Of a stretch of DNA of 64,000 nucleotides, positions 1 through 11,518 are shown piece after piece (within the stretch, counting starts at the first letter, position 1; every line of letters begins with the position of its first letter). The notes under the pieces were generated by a model. That model saw only the letters and a program-made list of their open reading frames with translations. It was not told the DNA's origin and searched no databases. The position numbers were made by a program, and so were the translations under genes. The stretch lies in NCBI RefSeq assembly GCF_932294415.1, contig NC_065535.1, positions 92,830,862-92,894,861 on the forward strand. The letters are read 5' to 3'. The DNA comes from Quercus robur. Its lineage: Eukaryota; Streptophyta; Magnoliopsida; Fagales; Fagaceae.

Positions 1-331
1 CAATGCATTTCATTTAATAATCCACAACATTTTCGTGTCTCTCTATCTCTCTCCAAGGCCTTACCTAGTTACCTATTACTATTAGTCCTTAATTATTTTT
101 TTTTTAATACTAAAATGGTGGGTATGCTAAAAGACATGAAATGTGTGGTGTATACTCAAGCAATTAATGAGAGATTAATTACATAACAGTAAAAATAAGT
201 TAATGTGAACTTTTAGGTAATAGTAAAAATAAGTTAATGAAAAGAGGTAAAGAAAAAGCTAAATGCAAAATTAGAGTGCCACATGGCAGAACTTTATGCT
301 CTCCTGCATGAGATCTCTGCTTTTATATATA
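1..331. other. Non-coding, AT-rich flank
   Basis: No open frame, RNA gene or repeat boundary was recognised here. It is the host-side flank of the Helitron-like terminus that begins at 332; base 331 would be the host A of the A|T insertion site. Confidence 0.4.
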
Positions 332-1772
332 CTAGTAATATGCCCGTACGATGCACGGCTTAATCAAGAATCATGTGTAAACTAAAGAAAATAAGAAAAT
401 AGTTTTTAATTTAATTAAAATTAAATAATAAAATAGATAATTAAAATAAAGTAAAGAGAAGTAATCTTTTATTTTAAGTTATATAATGAATGCATGCACG
501 TAAGATTTAGTTTTTTTTTAATCATATATAACTCCAAAATTAACTATGTAACTAATATAAAAAGAGATAGCTAAAAAAATATAAAGGGAGTCTGCAAAAT
601 AATATATTAAGCTTTAAAGCTCAAGCACTACATATTAAAATGAAAAAAAAAATCTTGAATTAAATAATTAAAAACAATAAAAAAAATTATTTGAAAGCTT
701 ATTTAAGTGGTAACCTCAATTTAATAGTTAAGAATTAAGAAAAACCTAAATTATTAAACATTAAAAAATATAAATTACTAAACATTAAAAAATAAAAGTA
801 GAGAGACTTACATGAGAATTGATTTTTTTTTTTTTCTTTGAAAGCGAGGGAGGAGGCACCAATAGAGTTAAATAACCTTGGAGAGAAAAAGAGAACTTGT
901 AGCTTTCTGTGTAGGCATCCTTAAAGTATTGTTTAGCTGCAAATTTTTTTTTTTCCAACTAAATTTTACTATTAAGAGATAGTATAGTTTCAAGCTAAAC
1001 TCTAATATAAAATCTCAACAAATTATTCCCTATGATCTAATCTGAAGTTGTAAATATACTTGAAGATAACTATGAAAATAAAAAATTGTTGATAACGTTA
1101 TTTTTAGATAAAGGTAGGCATAATTGATATAGATTTTTGCATAAGCGAACATAATGAAATAGTGCAAACAATTAAAATCATTTTTTTTTAAATGATTTAG
1201 TTTACAAAATTTTATCTTTTAAAATTTCCATATGTTAGTAGGATTATAGGAATTTTCATTGAGTAAATAAATAAAGATACAATTAAGAAAAGTAAAAAAA
1301 AAAATGTTAAAAAGTACTTGCAAAGAAAAAAAAATATGAAAAATACACAACTAAGTTTATTACCTTCATTTGTATTTCACAATAAATTTATAATGAAATA
1401 AATGTGCACAATCGAAGTAGATGAGTTTGCAGTTTTTTTTTTTTACAACAAATTTATTGCAACAGCATTAGCATCCTAGTTTGTTGAAGTATTCATGATT
1501 CAAGAAGAATAGTTTATTGAAACAAATTTATTATAAAATAAATGTACACAATTGAAGTAGATAAATTTTGTAATTCAATACAAATTTATTATGTAAAATA
1601 AATGTATGACCATATTAGTTACCTTCAATTATTCATTGCTTATATGATCTATTTACAAGAATAGTGTTTCTTTGCTTTTTGTTAGCCGGATCTATAAATC
1701 TTGAATGTCATAAACTCATAATGGATTTTCATTTTAATCTTGCTAATGATTATAAAATACACAACCAAACTG

Positions 1773-1864
1773 TATGCATATTTGAAAGACAAATCAAGTG
1801 TATGTAAAGTGTAAACTATATGCATATTTGAAAGACAAATCAAGTGCATGTAAAGTGTAAAAAA
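1773..1864. repeat. 46-bp direct tandem duplication
   Basis: Two adjacent copies of a 46-base unit starting TATGCATATTTGAAAGAC lie inside the Helitron-like sequence and differ at very few positions. A looser A/T-rich repeat of the type AATAAATGTRCACAATYGAAGTAGAT occurs just upstream at about 1380-1610. Nothing coding is seen. Confidence 0.7.
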
Positions 1865-2608
1865 AATACTTGCCTGTGGTGGTAGTGATGTCTTCCATGT
1901 CAAACTGCTTCTAGGAGAGGGAGAGAGAAAGATTTTTTTTTAAAAAAACCATGAGAGAGACTTAGTTTGAAAATTAAAGAAGTCAATATATAATAGTAAA
2001 ATATTAATATTTGGAAGTAGTATTTGATGCAGATAAGATTTCAATTGTGATCAAATTCATCTTCTCCTTTCTGTTTTTTTATTTTTATTTTTATGTTTTA
2101 TGCGTCTTACTCTTTATCTAATTAGTTTTTTTTTTGTTACTTGTATTTCATTTTAATTAGAAGTTTATGTATTCTTGTTTTATCTAATTAGTTTTGGGAG
2201 TTATATTTGATTCGGATTGGGTTTATCTAATTAGTTTTGTTGATCTTTGTAATTAAAAGTTGATATGAACAAAAAGTCCAATGTTAATCTAATATATATT
2301 AGTTGCTGCAATTCAAGATGCATTAAACCTCTTTTTTTTAAGTGTAGATAAATGTTTTCTTTTTAAAATCTAAAATTTCAAAAAAATTCTTCAATTTCTT
2401 CAATGCATTAGACTTCTACGTTGCTGCTTTTTTTTTTTTTTTAACATACACGTTGCTACCTTTTTTATATATATAAATGTTTTCTTTTTACATGTAGTAT
2501 AGTACAATAATTAAATAAGGATTAGATGGATCAAGTGAAGAATTTAAATTGTAATTAAATTAAGATATTTATCAACTTAGAAATTATAGGAGAAGGAAAA
2601 TTGTATAT

Positions 2609-3296
2609 TGTGGGGCCAGAGAATTTATGGCCCCGGCCCACTTTACATTAGGGCCCAAGGCCCAAGCCGAGGAGAACTATTGCCGAGGACGCATAATAAA
2701 AATTCCAAAAAAGGCCTAAGGATATGGCCGAGGACGATCTTATGCTCAGCACCCCATAGAGTCCCTAAAGGACAGGACGAGCTCAATGCAGGAATAGGCC
2801 AAGTGAAAAAGCTGTCAATACTGCAATAAAGAACTCTGCATTTGACAGGTCCATGCTCTTCACCATGCTATTCACCTTTTGCAACCACCCACAACCACTC
2901 TAGGTATGGGCTGATAGGACAAGTCTCAACCCCAGAAAGTGGAGCTTACACGTGGACACTGGAAGGAGGGCAAATGTTAGTATAAAAGGGAAAGAGAACC
3001 AATGGAAAGGAAGTCGTCTCCCTAACCAAAAAGTCTAAAAGAAGGAGAATAACAAGCACACTAAGCTCCTCGGACGAGGCCTAAGGACCGGAGCCACTCA
3101 GGTCGCACTGGAAGAAGACCCTACTAGATACGCCAGGTCCACCCTCGTGTAAATTTCCATAAAAACCATGACTAACTGTTGTCCGATGACCAATGCCTAG
3201 CCTTTCAAACCCATGCTTTACAAATTGCATTGTTTGGGCCTTAAAACGTACGAACCCAATATCATTTTTGGGGTCGATACAAATTATGGTCCTACA
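2609..3296 (+). repeat. 5' LTR of the gag-pol-less element
   Basis: 688 bases, TGTGGGGCC...CTACA. A TATA box (TATAAAAGG) lies at 2981-2989, with an ACACGTGG motif about 30 bases upstream. The motif CCGAGGA (or its complement) occurs at least four times. Confidence 0.9.
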
Positions 3297-3298
3297 AT

Positions 3299-3314
3299 TG
3301 GCGTCGTCTGTGGG
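3299..3314 (+). other. Primer binding site
   Basis: TGGCGTCGTCTGTGGG lies two bases after the 5' LTR. It differs at one base from the corresponding site of the gypsy element at 48166-48151. The leading TGGCG resembles the complement of a plant tRNA-Asp 3' end (from memory of tRNA sequence); the match is partial. Confidence 0.6.
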
Positions 3315-3505
3315 AAGGCTTGCGCGTTGGCACAGGCGGTGGATCGAGAAAATCACTCCATCACATCCAGCAGCCCGTTGCAATGCCCTAACATAAAGTT
3401 CCACTAAGGGCTATGCTTCGAAGCGTCAGTAGCGCGGATGGTTCTAGGGGCTTCCAACGTCAGATCAACGTCCCACACCTTGGCCAAGGGGCTAATCCCC
3501 CCAAA

Positions 3506-3815
3506 CTTAAAAGAAAGATCATGAGTTTTGGATAGAACCAAGGCACTGTATAGTCCTCGGACCCGAGCCTATAGGGAAACCAACTACTTAAAAGAAAGAT
3601 CATGAGTTTTGGACAGAACCAAGGCACTGTATGGTCCTCGGACCCGAGCGTATGGGGAAACCAACTACTTAAAAGAAAGATCATGCGTTTTGGATAGAAC
3701 CAAGGCACTGTATGGTCCTCGGACCCGAGCCTATGGGGAAACCAACTATTTAAAAGAAAGATCATGCGTTTTGGACAGAACAAAGACATTGTATGGTCCT
3801 CGAACCCGAGCCTAT
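3506..3815. repeat. 81-bp tandem array (about four units)
   Basis: Units begin at 3506, 3587, 3668 and 3749 with exact 81-base spacing. The last is cut by a TA dinucleotide run and an A tract (about 3814-3848). Because 81 is a multiple of three, the frames crossing it translate as 27-residue repeats. Looser copies continue to about 4080. Read on the minus strand, units share GGTCCGAGGA, a TTGGTTCTGT block and a TTTCCCC block, in the same order, with the array at 42075-42720. Confidence 0.85.
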
Positions 3816-4746
3816 ATATATATATATATTAAAAAAAAAAAAAAAAAACAAAGAGATCTTTATTATTATTAATTAATTGTTATTATAACTTCTGGACAGA
3901 ACTAGGGCATTGTATGGTCCTCGAACTCTGACCCATAGAGAGATTACCTATCAAAAATTGGGTTAAGTCCTGGACCGAATGGAAGTCCCGGTCTATCCTC
4001 GGATCCTCAATTTTAAGGGAACTAACGCAAACGAGTGTTCAGGCCCGGTATAGCCATACCTCGGTCCTCGGACCAGATGCCAAAAACGATTAAGGTCGTG
4101 TTACCAAGGACGTAGTCAAGCCCCCAAGTACTTGGCAACCCTCTCGGATGGTTTATTTTAGGTTACTCATTCTCGGATAATTGCCTCACGCGCAATACAG
4201 GACATTCAGCTGTTATCACGGTTAGTCTCGTATGTTTAATCTACTGTAGGTTGGTATTATTATGCTTAACAGTCTCAATAAGTTCAAAATAACAGCTTTT
4301 TGTTACAAGGGTTTTTGCCCTAAGTATCGTTCAAAAAAAAATATAATAGTAAAAAACACCCATATGAAATACATCCATTCATAAAGTAATTACTACAGAA
4401 AAGAAAGAATATGTAGAACAAAACAGAATAATCTTTTATTAAAACAAAGAAACAGTACAGCGTACAATAAGGGGCTTAAGTAAGCCTATACCAAAAGCTA
4501 ACTACAGAAGCAAAAAGAAAAAGATATAAGGAAGAGATAAATCCTTCAAAACTCTGCTTTGGTAGAGATTATGCATGACAAGATGGCCCCGCTGATGGAA
4601 GAGAAGAAGAAGCAGAGGAAGAAGAAGTAGAAACACCAGGGTAGCCCCGGTGATGAGAAAGAAGAAGAAGCGGAGGCGAAAAGAGGCATCAGTGAAGGAA
4701 GAGAGGAAGAAGCAGGGATGCTTAATCCCCGCATCATCTCTAACTC

Positions 4747-5022
4747 CTAACACGCAGGTGTCATATTAGTAGCACTCGCGAAAGAGCAGATGGTACTGAC
4801 GACGAAAAACCCTACTGCTGTCGCACCAAAAATCTGACGCGACCAGCACTTGCTTCGGATTTTGACTGAAAAAGATGGAGGCATCGCTCCCACCTTGTGA
4901 AAGCGAAGAAATGTCTTGAGTCTCTGCCTACCATGCCCTGACCGAGCCATCTTGAGTTTCGGAGGGACCCGGAGCTTCTGGAGAGGATGTGGTTTCTTCA
5001 CCCCCGTTTTTACCTCAAACAT
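4747..5022 (-). CDS. Antisense ORF, unknown function, inside the gag-pol-less element
   Basis: A 91-codon frame runs opposite to the element's own transcription. A TATA-like CATATAAG (about 5140-5147, minus strand) lies about 120 bases upstream of its ATG and about 340 bases from the 3' LTR edge. That is comparable to the antisense gene of the gypsy element at 39190. The N-terminal half is basic; residues around 65-85 are hydrophobic and Ser/Thr-rich. No family is recognised and no similarity to the gypsy antisense protein was seen. A second weak frame (4502-4753) is mostly low-complexity Phe/Leu. It may be a decayed exon or a chance frame. Confidence 0.3.
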   Translation of the reverse strand: MFEVKTGVKKPHPLQKLRVPPKLKMARSGHGRQRLKTFLRFHKVGAMPPSFSVKIRSKCWSRQIFGATAVGFFVVSTICSFASATNMTPAC

Positions 5023-5483
5023 ATCACACCCTAAGGTTTGATTATGCTGATAAGGAAAATTTTAAGCGTAGTTGAAGGTTTAGGACTTTGGAAAGACTGA
5101 AGGGTCTGTACGTAAAGGAAGTGACCTCCTGCCTTGCTTCTTATATGGAAGGCAGGTTGGGTGGCATTTAATCTACGCAGATTTCCAAGAAGTGCTACAA
5201 ACTAGACATTTTCTACTCAACTCCCAACACCATCCACAACCATAGGATTCGGGTGGCCTCGTGAAGGGGACATATTAAAGACGCGTCTCGAACACTGAAA
5301 CGGCGAGGACGCCGCATGAGTAAATCTAAAGGAATGTCTCGTAATCCGGCGCACCTCCCAGGTAAATGAAGAGACGCCGACATTAATGAAGGGCAGAGTT
5401 GGGCCAGCCATGATGTGGGCCCGACATCATCAAAACCCTCCTCCCCAACCAAGAGGTCGGGAAGCAGGATTTTGAAGGGCTAT

Positions 5484-6171
5484 TGTGAGGCTAGAGAATT
5501 TATGGCCCCGGCCCACTTTACATTAGGGCCCAAGGCCCAAGCCGAGGAGAACTATTGCCGAGGACGCATAATGAAAGTCCCAAAAAAGGCCTAAAGATAT
5601 AGCCGAGGACGATCTTATGCTCGGCACCCCATAGAGTCCCTAAAGGACAGGACGAGCTCAATGCAGGAACAGGCCAAGTGAAAAAGCTGCCAATACTGCA
5701 ATAAAGAATTCTGCGTCTGACAGGTCCATACTCTTCACCATGCTATTCACCTTTTGCAACCACCCCCAACCACTCTAAGTATGGGCTGATAGGACAAGTC
5801 TCAACCCCAGAAAGTGGAGCTTACACGTGGACACTGGAAGAAGGGCAAATGTTAGTATAAAAGGGAAAGAGAACCAATGGAAAGGAGGTCATCTCCCCGA
5901 CCAAAAAGTCTAAAAGAAGGAGAATAACAAGCACACTAAGCTCCTCGGATGAGGCCTAAGGACCGGAGCCACTCAGGTCGCACTGGAAGAAGACCCTGCT
6001 AGACACGCCAAGTCCACTCTCGTGTAAATTTCCATAGAAACCATGACTAACTGCTGTTCGATGACCAATGCCTAGCCTTTCAAGCTCACGCTCTACAAAT
6101 TGTATTGTTTGAGCCTTAAAACGTACGAACCCAATATCATTTTTGGGGTCGATACAAATTGTGGCCCTACA
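5484..6171 (+). repeat. 3' LTR of the gag-pol-less element
   Basis: 688 bases, same length as the 5' LTR, preceded by GAAGGGCTAT. A G-rich stretch followed by GCTAT before the LTR is also found at the other two related elements (54592 and, on the minus strand, 38911), and is the probable polypurine tract junction. Confidence 0.9.
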
Positions 6172-6317
6172 TATATATTTTTAAAAAATCTAAAAAAAAA
6201 ATTTGCAATATGGTGCAGCTACTTGACGCAATCACGGCTTCTAAGCTCAACTTTTATTATATAGTATATGATATATAGAGTATATATTGTAAGGTAGAAA
6301 TATAGTAATGGTTTATA

Positions 6318-7183
6318 TAGTTGCGGATCTAGGATTTTTTTGTTTTTTTTTTTTTTTTTGGTGATCATTAAGAAACTTAAATCATACAAAATTTAATAAA
6401 AAAGAGAACTTCATACATTGACAAAACACACACACACACACGCGCGCAAATACATAAAATCTTATAATTTCCTTTTAAATTTTTTTTTTTTAAATTTTGA
6501 AATCGTTACATGATAATCTTATTATCAATATTGCAAGCTACATCTCTTCAAAAGTTTAGTTAAATAAAATTTTTCTTGGAATTTTTCTTTTTATTTGTAA
6601 GGACCTAATATATTGTTAAGGGGACCAAAGTTTAAGAACAAAATTTGGCTATAAACTTAGTTGTAGTCACTCTCACTAAATGAATTAACATTGTTACATA
6701 TCTTGAAAATCTAATCAATGAATTGCACGTTGTCTATGTTCTTAAAACGCATTCAAATTTCATGCCAATCAAATGTTATTTACTATTCAATCCATAAAAT
6801 TATTTTTTATATATAATTTAAGACTACAAAAACTTGAAATTTAAATATTTGATTGACAACATAGCTATTGATCTTTTATCTTCTTGAAATTATGCAAGTA
6901 TGGAGAATTTAAAAAGAAAATGTAATTAAATGGTGGATTTATTAAAATTCACATTCAATAAAAAAAATATTGAATAGAGTTGTAATCTTAGTCTACAATC
7001 AAGCTTGTTGCCAAATTTTGTCCAATTTTTAATTATGTTGGCCTTTAAAAAAATATAGAGTGGTCACAAAGTTTTTTAAAGATAAAAAAATCTTAAATTT
7101 TTAAAAACTATATATAATAATTGTTTTTTTTTCGATCAAGGTGGTCCTATGACCACCCTGAACTCTATGTAGAGCCGCCCCTG
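6318..7183. mobile_element. Decayed non-coding hAT-type element
   Basis: The right end, reverse-complemented, reads CAGGGGCGGCTCTA; the left end reads TAGTTGCGGATCTA (10 of 14 match). Flanks are GGTTTATA (6310-6317) and GGTATATA (7184-7191), an 8-bp duplication with one change, as expected of hAT. The 866-bp interior is AT-rich with a CA/CG dinucleotide run (about 6427-6446) and no transposase frame. Confidence 0.55.
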
Positions 7184-7916
7184 GGTATATATAGAGTATT
7201 CTCAGTGCAGTACTCTTAAAAGAGTAGGAGTACTATTTGTAGTTATCAATAGTCAAGTGAACAAAAGTCAGAAAATGGCATTCATTTTTTACAACTTTAG
7301 AAATATAAAATTTATGCATGCTCTATCATTTACGTATTCCAAGTCACTTGATTGCTATGTATGTGATACAACATCTTGTATTCAACAAGCCAACAACTAT
7401 AGTTCAAGTTCAACACACCATCTGCTGATGAATCTAAAGTTAGAGTTTCTAACTCATTAGGTGAGCATTCAAGCACATTAACACCTTCATATTTAGGCAT
7501 AAATACTTTTCCTTTCAAGTACAGTATGTATAACTTTGACCATTTCATATGGCAGACAATTTGTCTCATCGGTTGAGATATATATTCTTTTGTAGATGGC
7601 ATGTATTATAGAAAGAGAATGACATAATCCAATACTCATACTTGGTATAACTTTCAATCTTGTGAAATTATAACAGTACATAAAAAGTAAAGTTTCATAC
7701 AATACATTTGATGCACAACAATACGTCCAGATTTTCTCTCTCTGGTATGTCAAATATTATTTATTTGGTACATATGTTTGTGATTCCACGAATATTTATT
7801 TTATTTATTAATTAATATATTCGTACTTTCGTAGGAACAACAGAATATGTTGTTACTTTTATTTTATATAACCATAAAACATTATATTTAAATGACTAGG
7901 GTCTAGTTAATTCTCG
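7184..7916. other. Non-coding interval downstream of the cupin pseudogene
   Basis: Short frames at 7257-7753 on both strands lack recognisable domains and are treated as chance. No repeat boundary was identified. Confidence 0.4.
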
Positions 7917-10711
7917 AAAGGAATTAGGATTGTGCTCTCTCCAATTTTTGGCTTGAATAGTTCCCCCAACTCAGTAGAAACATTGAAGGAGGCTCTTCAA
8001 TCAGTGCAGGAGATAATGCCTCCCATACTGATTCCTTACTAGCTAAATCCTCAAGCACAGGCCTGCATGAAAAAAAAAAACATACTAACAAATTTTTTAA
8101 TGTATAAAATATTTTTGATGAATTTAAATGGTTAGTAAAAAGCAATACCATTCCAACTATATTTAAATGACAAGTTTTCTTCTAAATTTGTTTGGAGAAC
8201 CTTTTTCAATCCATTAAGTGAATATTTATAAAACCATTCATATTTGTTAAATCATATGATTTATTAAATTATTTTAAAAATTCACATACTTCAATAAATA
8301 AGTTATGTGATTTAAAATATATATAAATGATCCTTTAAGTCACCACATAATTTCTACAAAACAATTTGAGGTTAACTTTGTGCGTGTGTATAAGTAAAAT
8401 ATAACTAATGCTTACTTCCTAGATGTTGTTACAGAGAAACACTCCAGTCCACGAACACCTGCAAGTTTGACAACCACAAAAAATCTTGGCACAACAAGCA
8501 AGTGACCAGGCTTCACTTCAGTGTCCAAGACTTGCTTACCATTAATGCCCACAATTTGAATCTGACCAATCCCTTTCACAACATAAATCAACTGAACTGA
8601 AGAATCAGTAGTGTACGTCGGTGAAAACATTGAATTAGCATTAAGTTTAACGAGTTTGGCGCTCAGCTCAACTTGATCAAGAAAAGGAAACTTGGCTTCT
8701 GTCAATGGGTGACTTGTCCACCATTCTTGACAAGGCGAAAATGTACTTTTCATCCCTACATTTTGATCCCAAAATTGATTTCTTTGCAAATTTCATCCCT
8801 AAAAAAAGAAAATCGTTTTTAAAATAGTCTCTGCCATCAACTCACTGACAGAAACCTCCTACGTGGCAGACAGAGTGCCCTTCTTGCTGATGTGGCGCTG
8901 ACGTGGCCATTAAAATATTATTAAAAATAATTATTTGGCATTTTTAAATCCATGTTAGCACCACGTCAGTTTTCTCAATTTTAATTTTAATTTTATTAAA
9001 AATAAAAAGCTAGATTTCTCAATTTTAATTTTAATTAAAAAAATGAAAAACAAACAGAAAAAAATTTACTTTTTTTAAGCTGTAAAGATTGAAGATCAAG
9101 CTCCATCGTGTTCTCATCTCTCACTCTCTCACACACACTGAACACCTCTCTCGGTCTCAAGAGCCAAACAGCATGACCACCCAAAAATCAAAATCAAGAT
9201 CAAGAGAACCCAAAATCTCATGATCCCTAATCCGACAAACCCTAACCCTTTAAATTGAAGACCCACAAAACCCATCCCACAATCAAACCCCAGCAACCCA
9301 AGACGAATCAAGTTGGTTTGTGACAGTGCCAATCTAGCTCAGGCGTTGAGGTTGTTGCCTTTTCCGGTGAAGAAGAGTGCCACCACTTCGGTGGTTTGGG
9401 TTTGTGAACGATTTGGAGAAGGATTCTTCTCCACCATGCACCGCCGATCTGACCCCAAACTCTCTAATTTTAAAATCTCATCTCCACTCAAAACCTTACA
9501 CCCAATATTGACCAACGGCGAGCATATCAACAGGCTGATCTTCGAAGTTTTGATCATAGAGGCCATGGGGTCTTAATGTCGTTAAAACAATGGGAAAATT
9601 TTGGATTTGGGTCTGTGTTTGTGTTTGATCTCTAATTTTTTTTTTTTTTTTTTTCGTTTGTGTTGTTGTGATCTGGGTCTGTGTTTGATCTCTATTTGTG
9701 ATCTAGGTCTGTGTTTGTGTTTGATCTCTGTTTCTTTCTCTCTCTCTCTTTTCGTTTGTGTTGTTGTGATCTGGGTGTGTTTGTGTTTGATCTCTGTTTC
9801 TTTCTTCTTCTTTTTTTCGTTTGTATTGTTATGATCTAGGTTTGAGTTATTGGTTGCTGGGTTTGTGTTCTTGTAATCTGGGTTGAGTTCTTCGTTGCTA
9901 GGTTTGATAGGGAAGAACACAAAGAACAAGTTGTAATGTTCTTATGAAAATTAATAATGATAAGAAATCATTTTTTTAATTAAATTAGATTTAAGGTTTT
10001 TTTTAAAAAAAAATTATTTTCTTTTTTTATATAAATTTTCTGACGTGGCTTTGTTTAAAAAAAATTAAAATGCTGACATGGATTTAAAAATGCCAAATAA
10101 TTATTTTTAACAATATTTTAATGACCACGTCAGCAAGAAGGGCACTCCGTCTGCAACGTAAGAGATTTCCGTCAATGGGTTGATGGCAGGAACCATTTTA
10201 AAAACGATTTTCTCTTTTTAGAGATGAAATTTGCAAAGAAATCAATTTTGGGATCAAAATGGGAATTGACCTAAAATGTAGGGACGAAAAATGCATTTTC
10301 TCCTATAAGGGCAATGCAGCTTCAATGTTATAGACCAATTTGTTAGTGTTGTTTTCATTTGGTTTAGGCGTAGTTTTTCCTTCTTGTAGCTTAATTATCA
10401 GAACCCCAGTTTGGCTTTTTGCGAGCTTATTTGGTTCATCCTTGTTCATTTTATAAGCTCTACTAAGCAACTCTGGTGAGAAACCTCCCATGATACCTTG
10501 AACCCCACTTAAAAGAAAGTAGGTGAATTCACCAGGAATATGTATGACTCTGAAGTTTCACCCAAAAATACTATAACGAATTCAGAATCTCCATCATTGA
10601 ACCACCGTGAGACTGTTCCCATTGCTACAGGTATGACATCTCCTTTCTTGAGTTTCAATACCACCTCCACTGATGTGTTAGGGAACACCATTCCAACAAT
10701 TCCATCACCAC
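7917..10711 (-). pseudogene. Bicupin (glutelin type-D1-like) pseudogene
   Basis: Minus-strand remnants match the intact cupin gene at 29680-32450. The 5' half of exon 2 is at 10304-10711, the 3' half at 8416-8733, and exon 3 at 7917-8062. Splice sites are still recognisable (acceptor CTGC at 10712, donor at 8415). Exon 2 is split by a 1.57-kb TIR element. A 2-base insertion near 10540 shifts the frame and a TAA follows near 10509. Exon 3 has another frameshift near 7990-8000. Exon 1 was not found; the Copia element starting at 11519 lies where it might be expected. The C-terminal cupin barrel is still readable in one frame (8416-8720). Confidence 0.85.
8734..10303. mobile_element. MULE-like element with long TIRs, possible Pack-MULE
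   Basis: Both ends begin GG(C/A)GAAAATG and stay similar as inverted repeats for roughly 250 bases (left about 8734-8990, right about 10050-10303). They share blocks such as CAAAATTGATTTCTTTGCAA and GAGTGCCCTTCTTGCTGA. Long TIRs suggest Mutator-like, but no 9-11 bp target duplication was found. The centre (about 9100-9580) is less AT-rich than the rest, with 5'-UTR-like CT repeats and a short coding-looking stretch. It is followed by repeated TGTGTTTGATCTCT units (about 9610-9830). This looks like a captured gene fragment; the donor gene is not recognised. Confidence 0.65.
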
Positions 10712-11513
10712 CTGCACTAGTTAACAGTCAATGATATATATTTGGGAATGGTACAGAAGTTTATGAATTATCGAAAGAAATCACATTTATTGGCCAGTAG
10801 GACGAGTGAGTTTAGCATCATGTAATTTATTACTTATTTAGTAAAATGTTGGACTAAAAGTAAAAAACTGAAAGCTTCATGCCAAAGGACTAACAACAAT
10901 TTTTTTTTTTTTGGTGGCCAAGTAATTATTCTTTACGTAAGTATTCTAAACAACAATTTTTTTTTTTGTTTTTTTACTTTTATTAAGTCAGTTTATAAAC
11001 TTTGAATTATCTTACAAGCCTAAATAGTGGAATTCTGGTTTGGACTTGGAGCCCAATTCCAGCCCAATTATCCATAGTTGGTTCTGCTTGTCAAAGGTCA
11101 TTAAGGCTAGTATTACACCATTTATTTAGTCAATCTTGTTGGTCCTAGTGCATTTTTTGTGTCAATCCTAAAATCCACTTTTGTGGTAAATACCATATCA
11201 TTTATTTTTTCATTTTTTGAAAAAGTTAATGGATACTTTGAAGGTATTGGTTTATAAAATATTTTTGAAAACTTTTTATGAAAAAAAAAAAAAAAAACCA
11301 ATCTTTTAGTAACTTTTATATTCCCCATGAAAGTGGTATAAAAACTTTCATGAAATTGGACCCTTCTTTTTTATATGTTTTGGAAATCATGTAGTCATTT
11401 AATTCTCCAAAACTTAGAGGTTTGTTCTAAGCACTATATATAGTTGGTTGGTTGTAATCAAGAAATTATAGGATGATTATGCAAAAATTACTTGTGTTGT
11501 ACCATGTATCTCT
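10712..11513. other. Non-coding, former intron and upstream DNA of the cupin pseudogene
   Basis: AT-rich with poly(T) runs near 10901 and 10965 and a poly(A) run near 11281. No cupin exon 1 is visible and no gene was recognised. Confidence 0.4.
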
Positions 11514-11518
11514 TTAGT

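Larger units (their letters stand above)
2609..6171 (+). mobile_element. Complete LTR retrotransposon lacking gag-pol (LARD-like)
   Basis: Two direct 688-bp LTRs (2609-3296 and 5484-6171) start TGTG and end CTACA. They are flanked by an identical 5-bp target duplication TATAT (2604-2608 and 6172-6176). A primer binding site follows the 5' LTR at 3299. The 2.2-kb interior has no gag, protease, RT or integrase frame. It holds an 81-bp tandem array, low-complexity DNA and short antisense frames. By hand count the LTRs differ at about 37 positions, nearly all transitions, with no indels. PBS, array type and antisense TATA box resemble the Tat gypsy element at 38174-48905, so this is probably a non-autonomous relative mobilised in trans. 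Confidence 0.9.
332..6271 (-). mobile_element. Probable non-autonomous Helitron, interrupted by an LTR element
   Basis: Read on the minus strand, the right end (6271 downward) begins TCATATACTATATAATAAAA, the TC start and AT-rich head usual for plant Helitrons. The left end (335-332) finishes in CTAG. A GC-rich hairpin (about 343-358, stem CCGTGC/GTACGG with one mismatch) lies 8 bases before CTAG, as expected of a Helitron 3' terminus. Flanking bases fit insertion between A (331) and T (6272, plus strand) with no target duplication. No Rep/helicase frame is present. Removing the nested LTR element (2609-6171 plus one TSD) leaves about 2.4 kb. Inference rests on the termini only; no second copy was compared. 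Confidence 0.5.

Noticed and set aside
4502..4753. 83-codon antisense frame rich in Phe and Leu
   Set aside because: Driven by GAAGAAGAAG purine repeats; no start context or relative to support a gene.
9582..9929. 115-codon minus-strand frame
   Set aside because: Translation of TTTGATCTC/TGTGTT simple repeats (Lys/Glu/Thr/His); low complexity, no domain.
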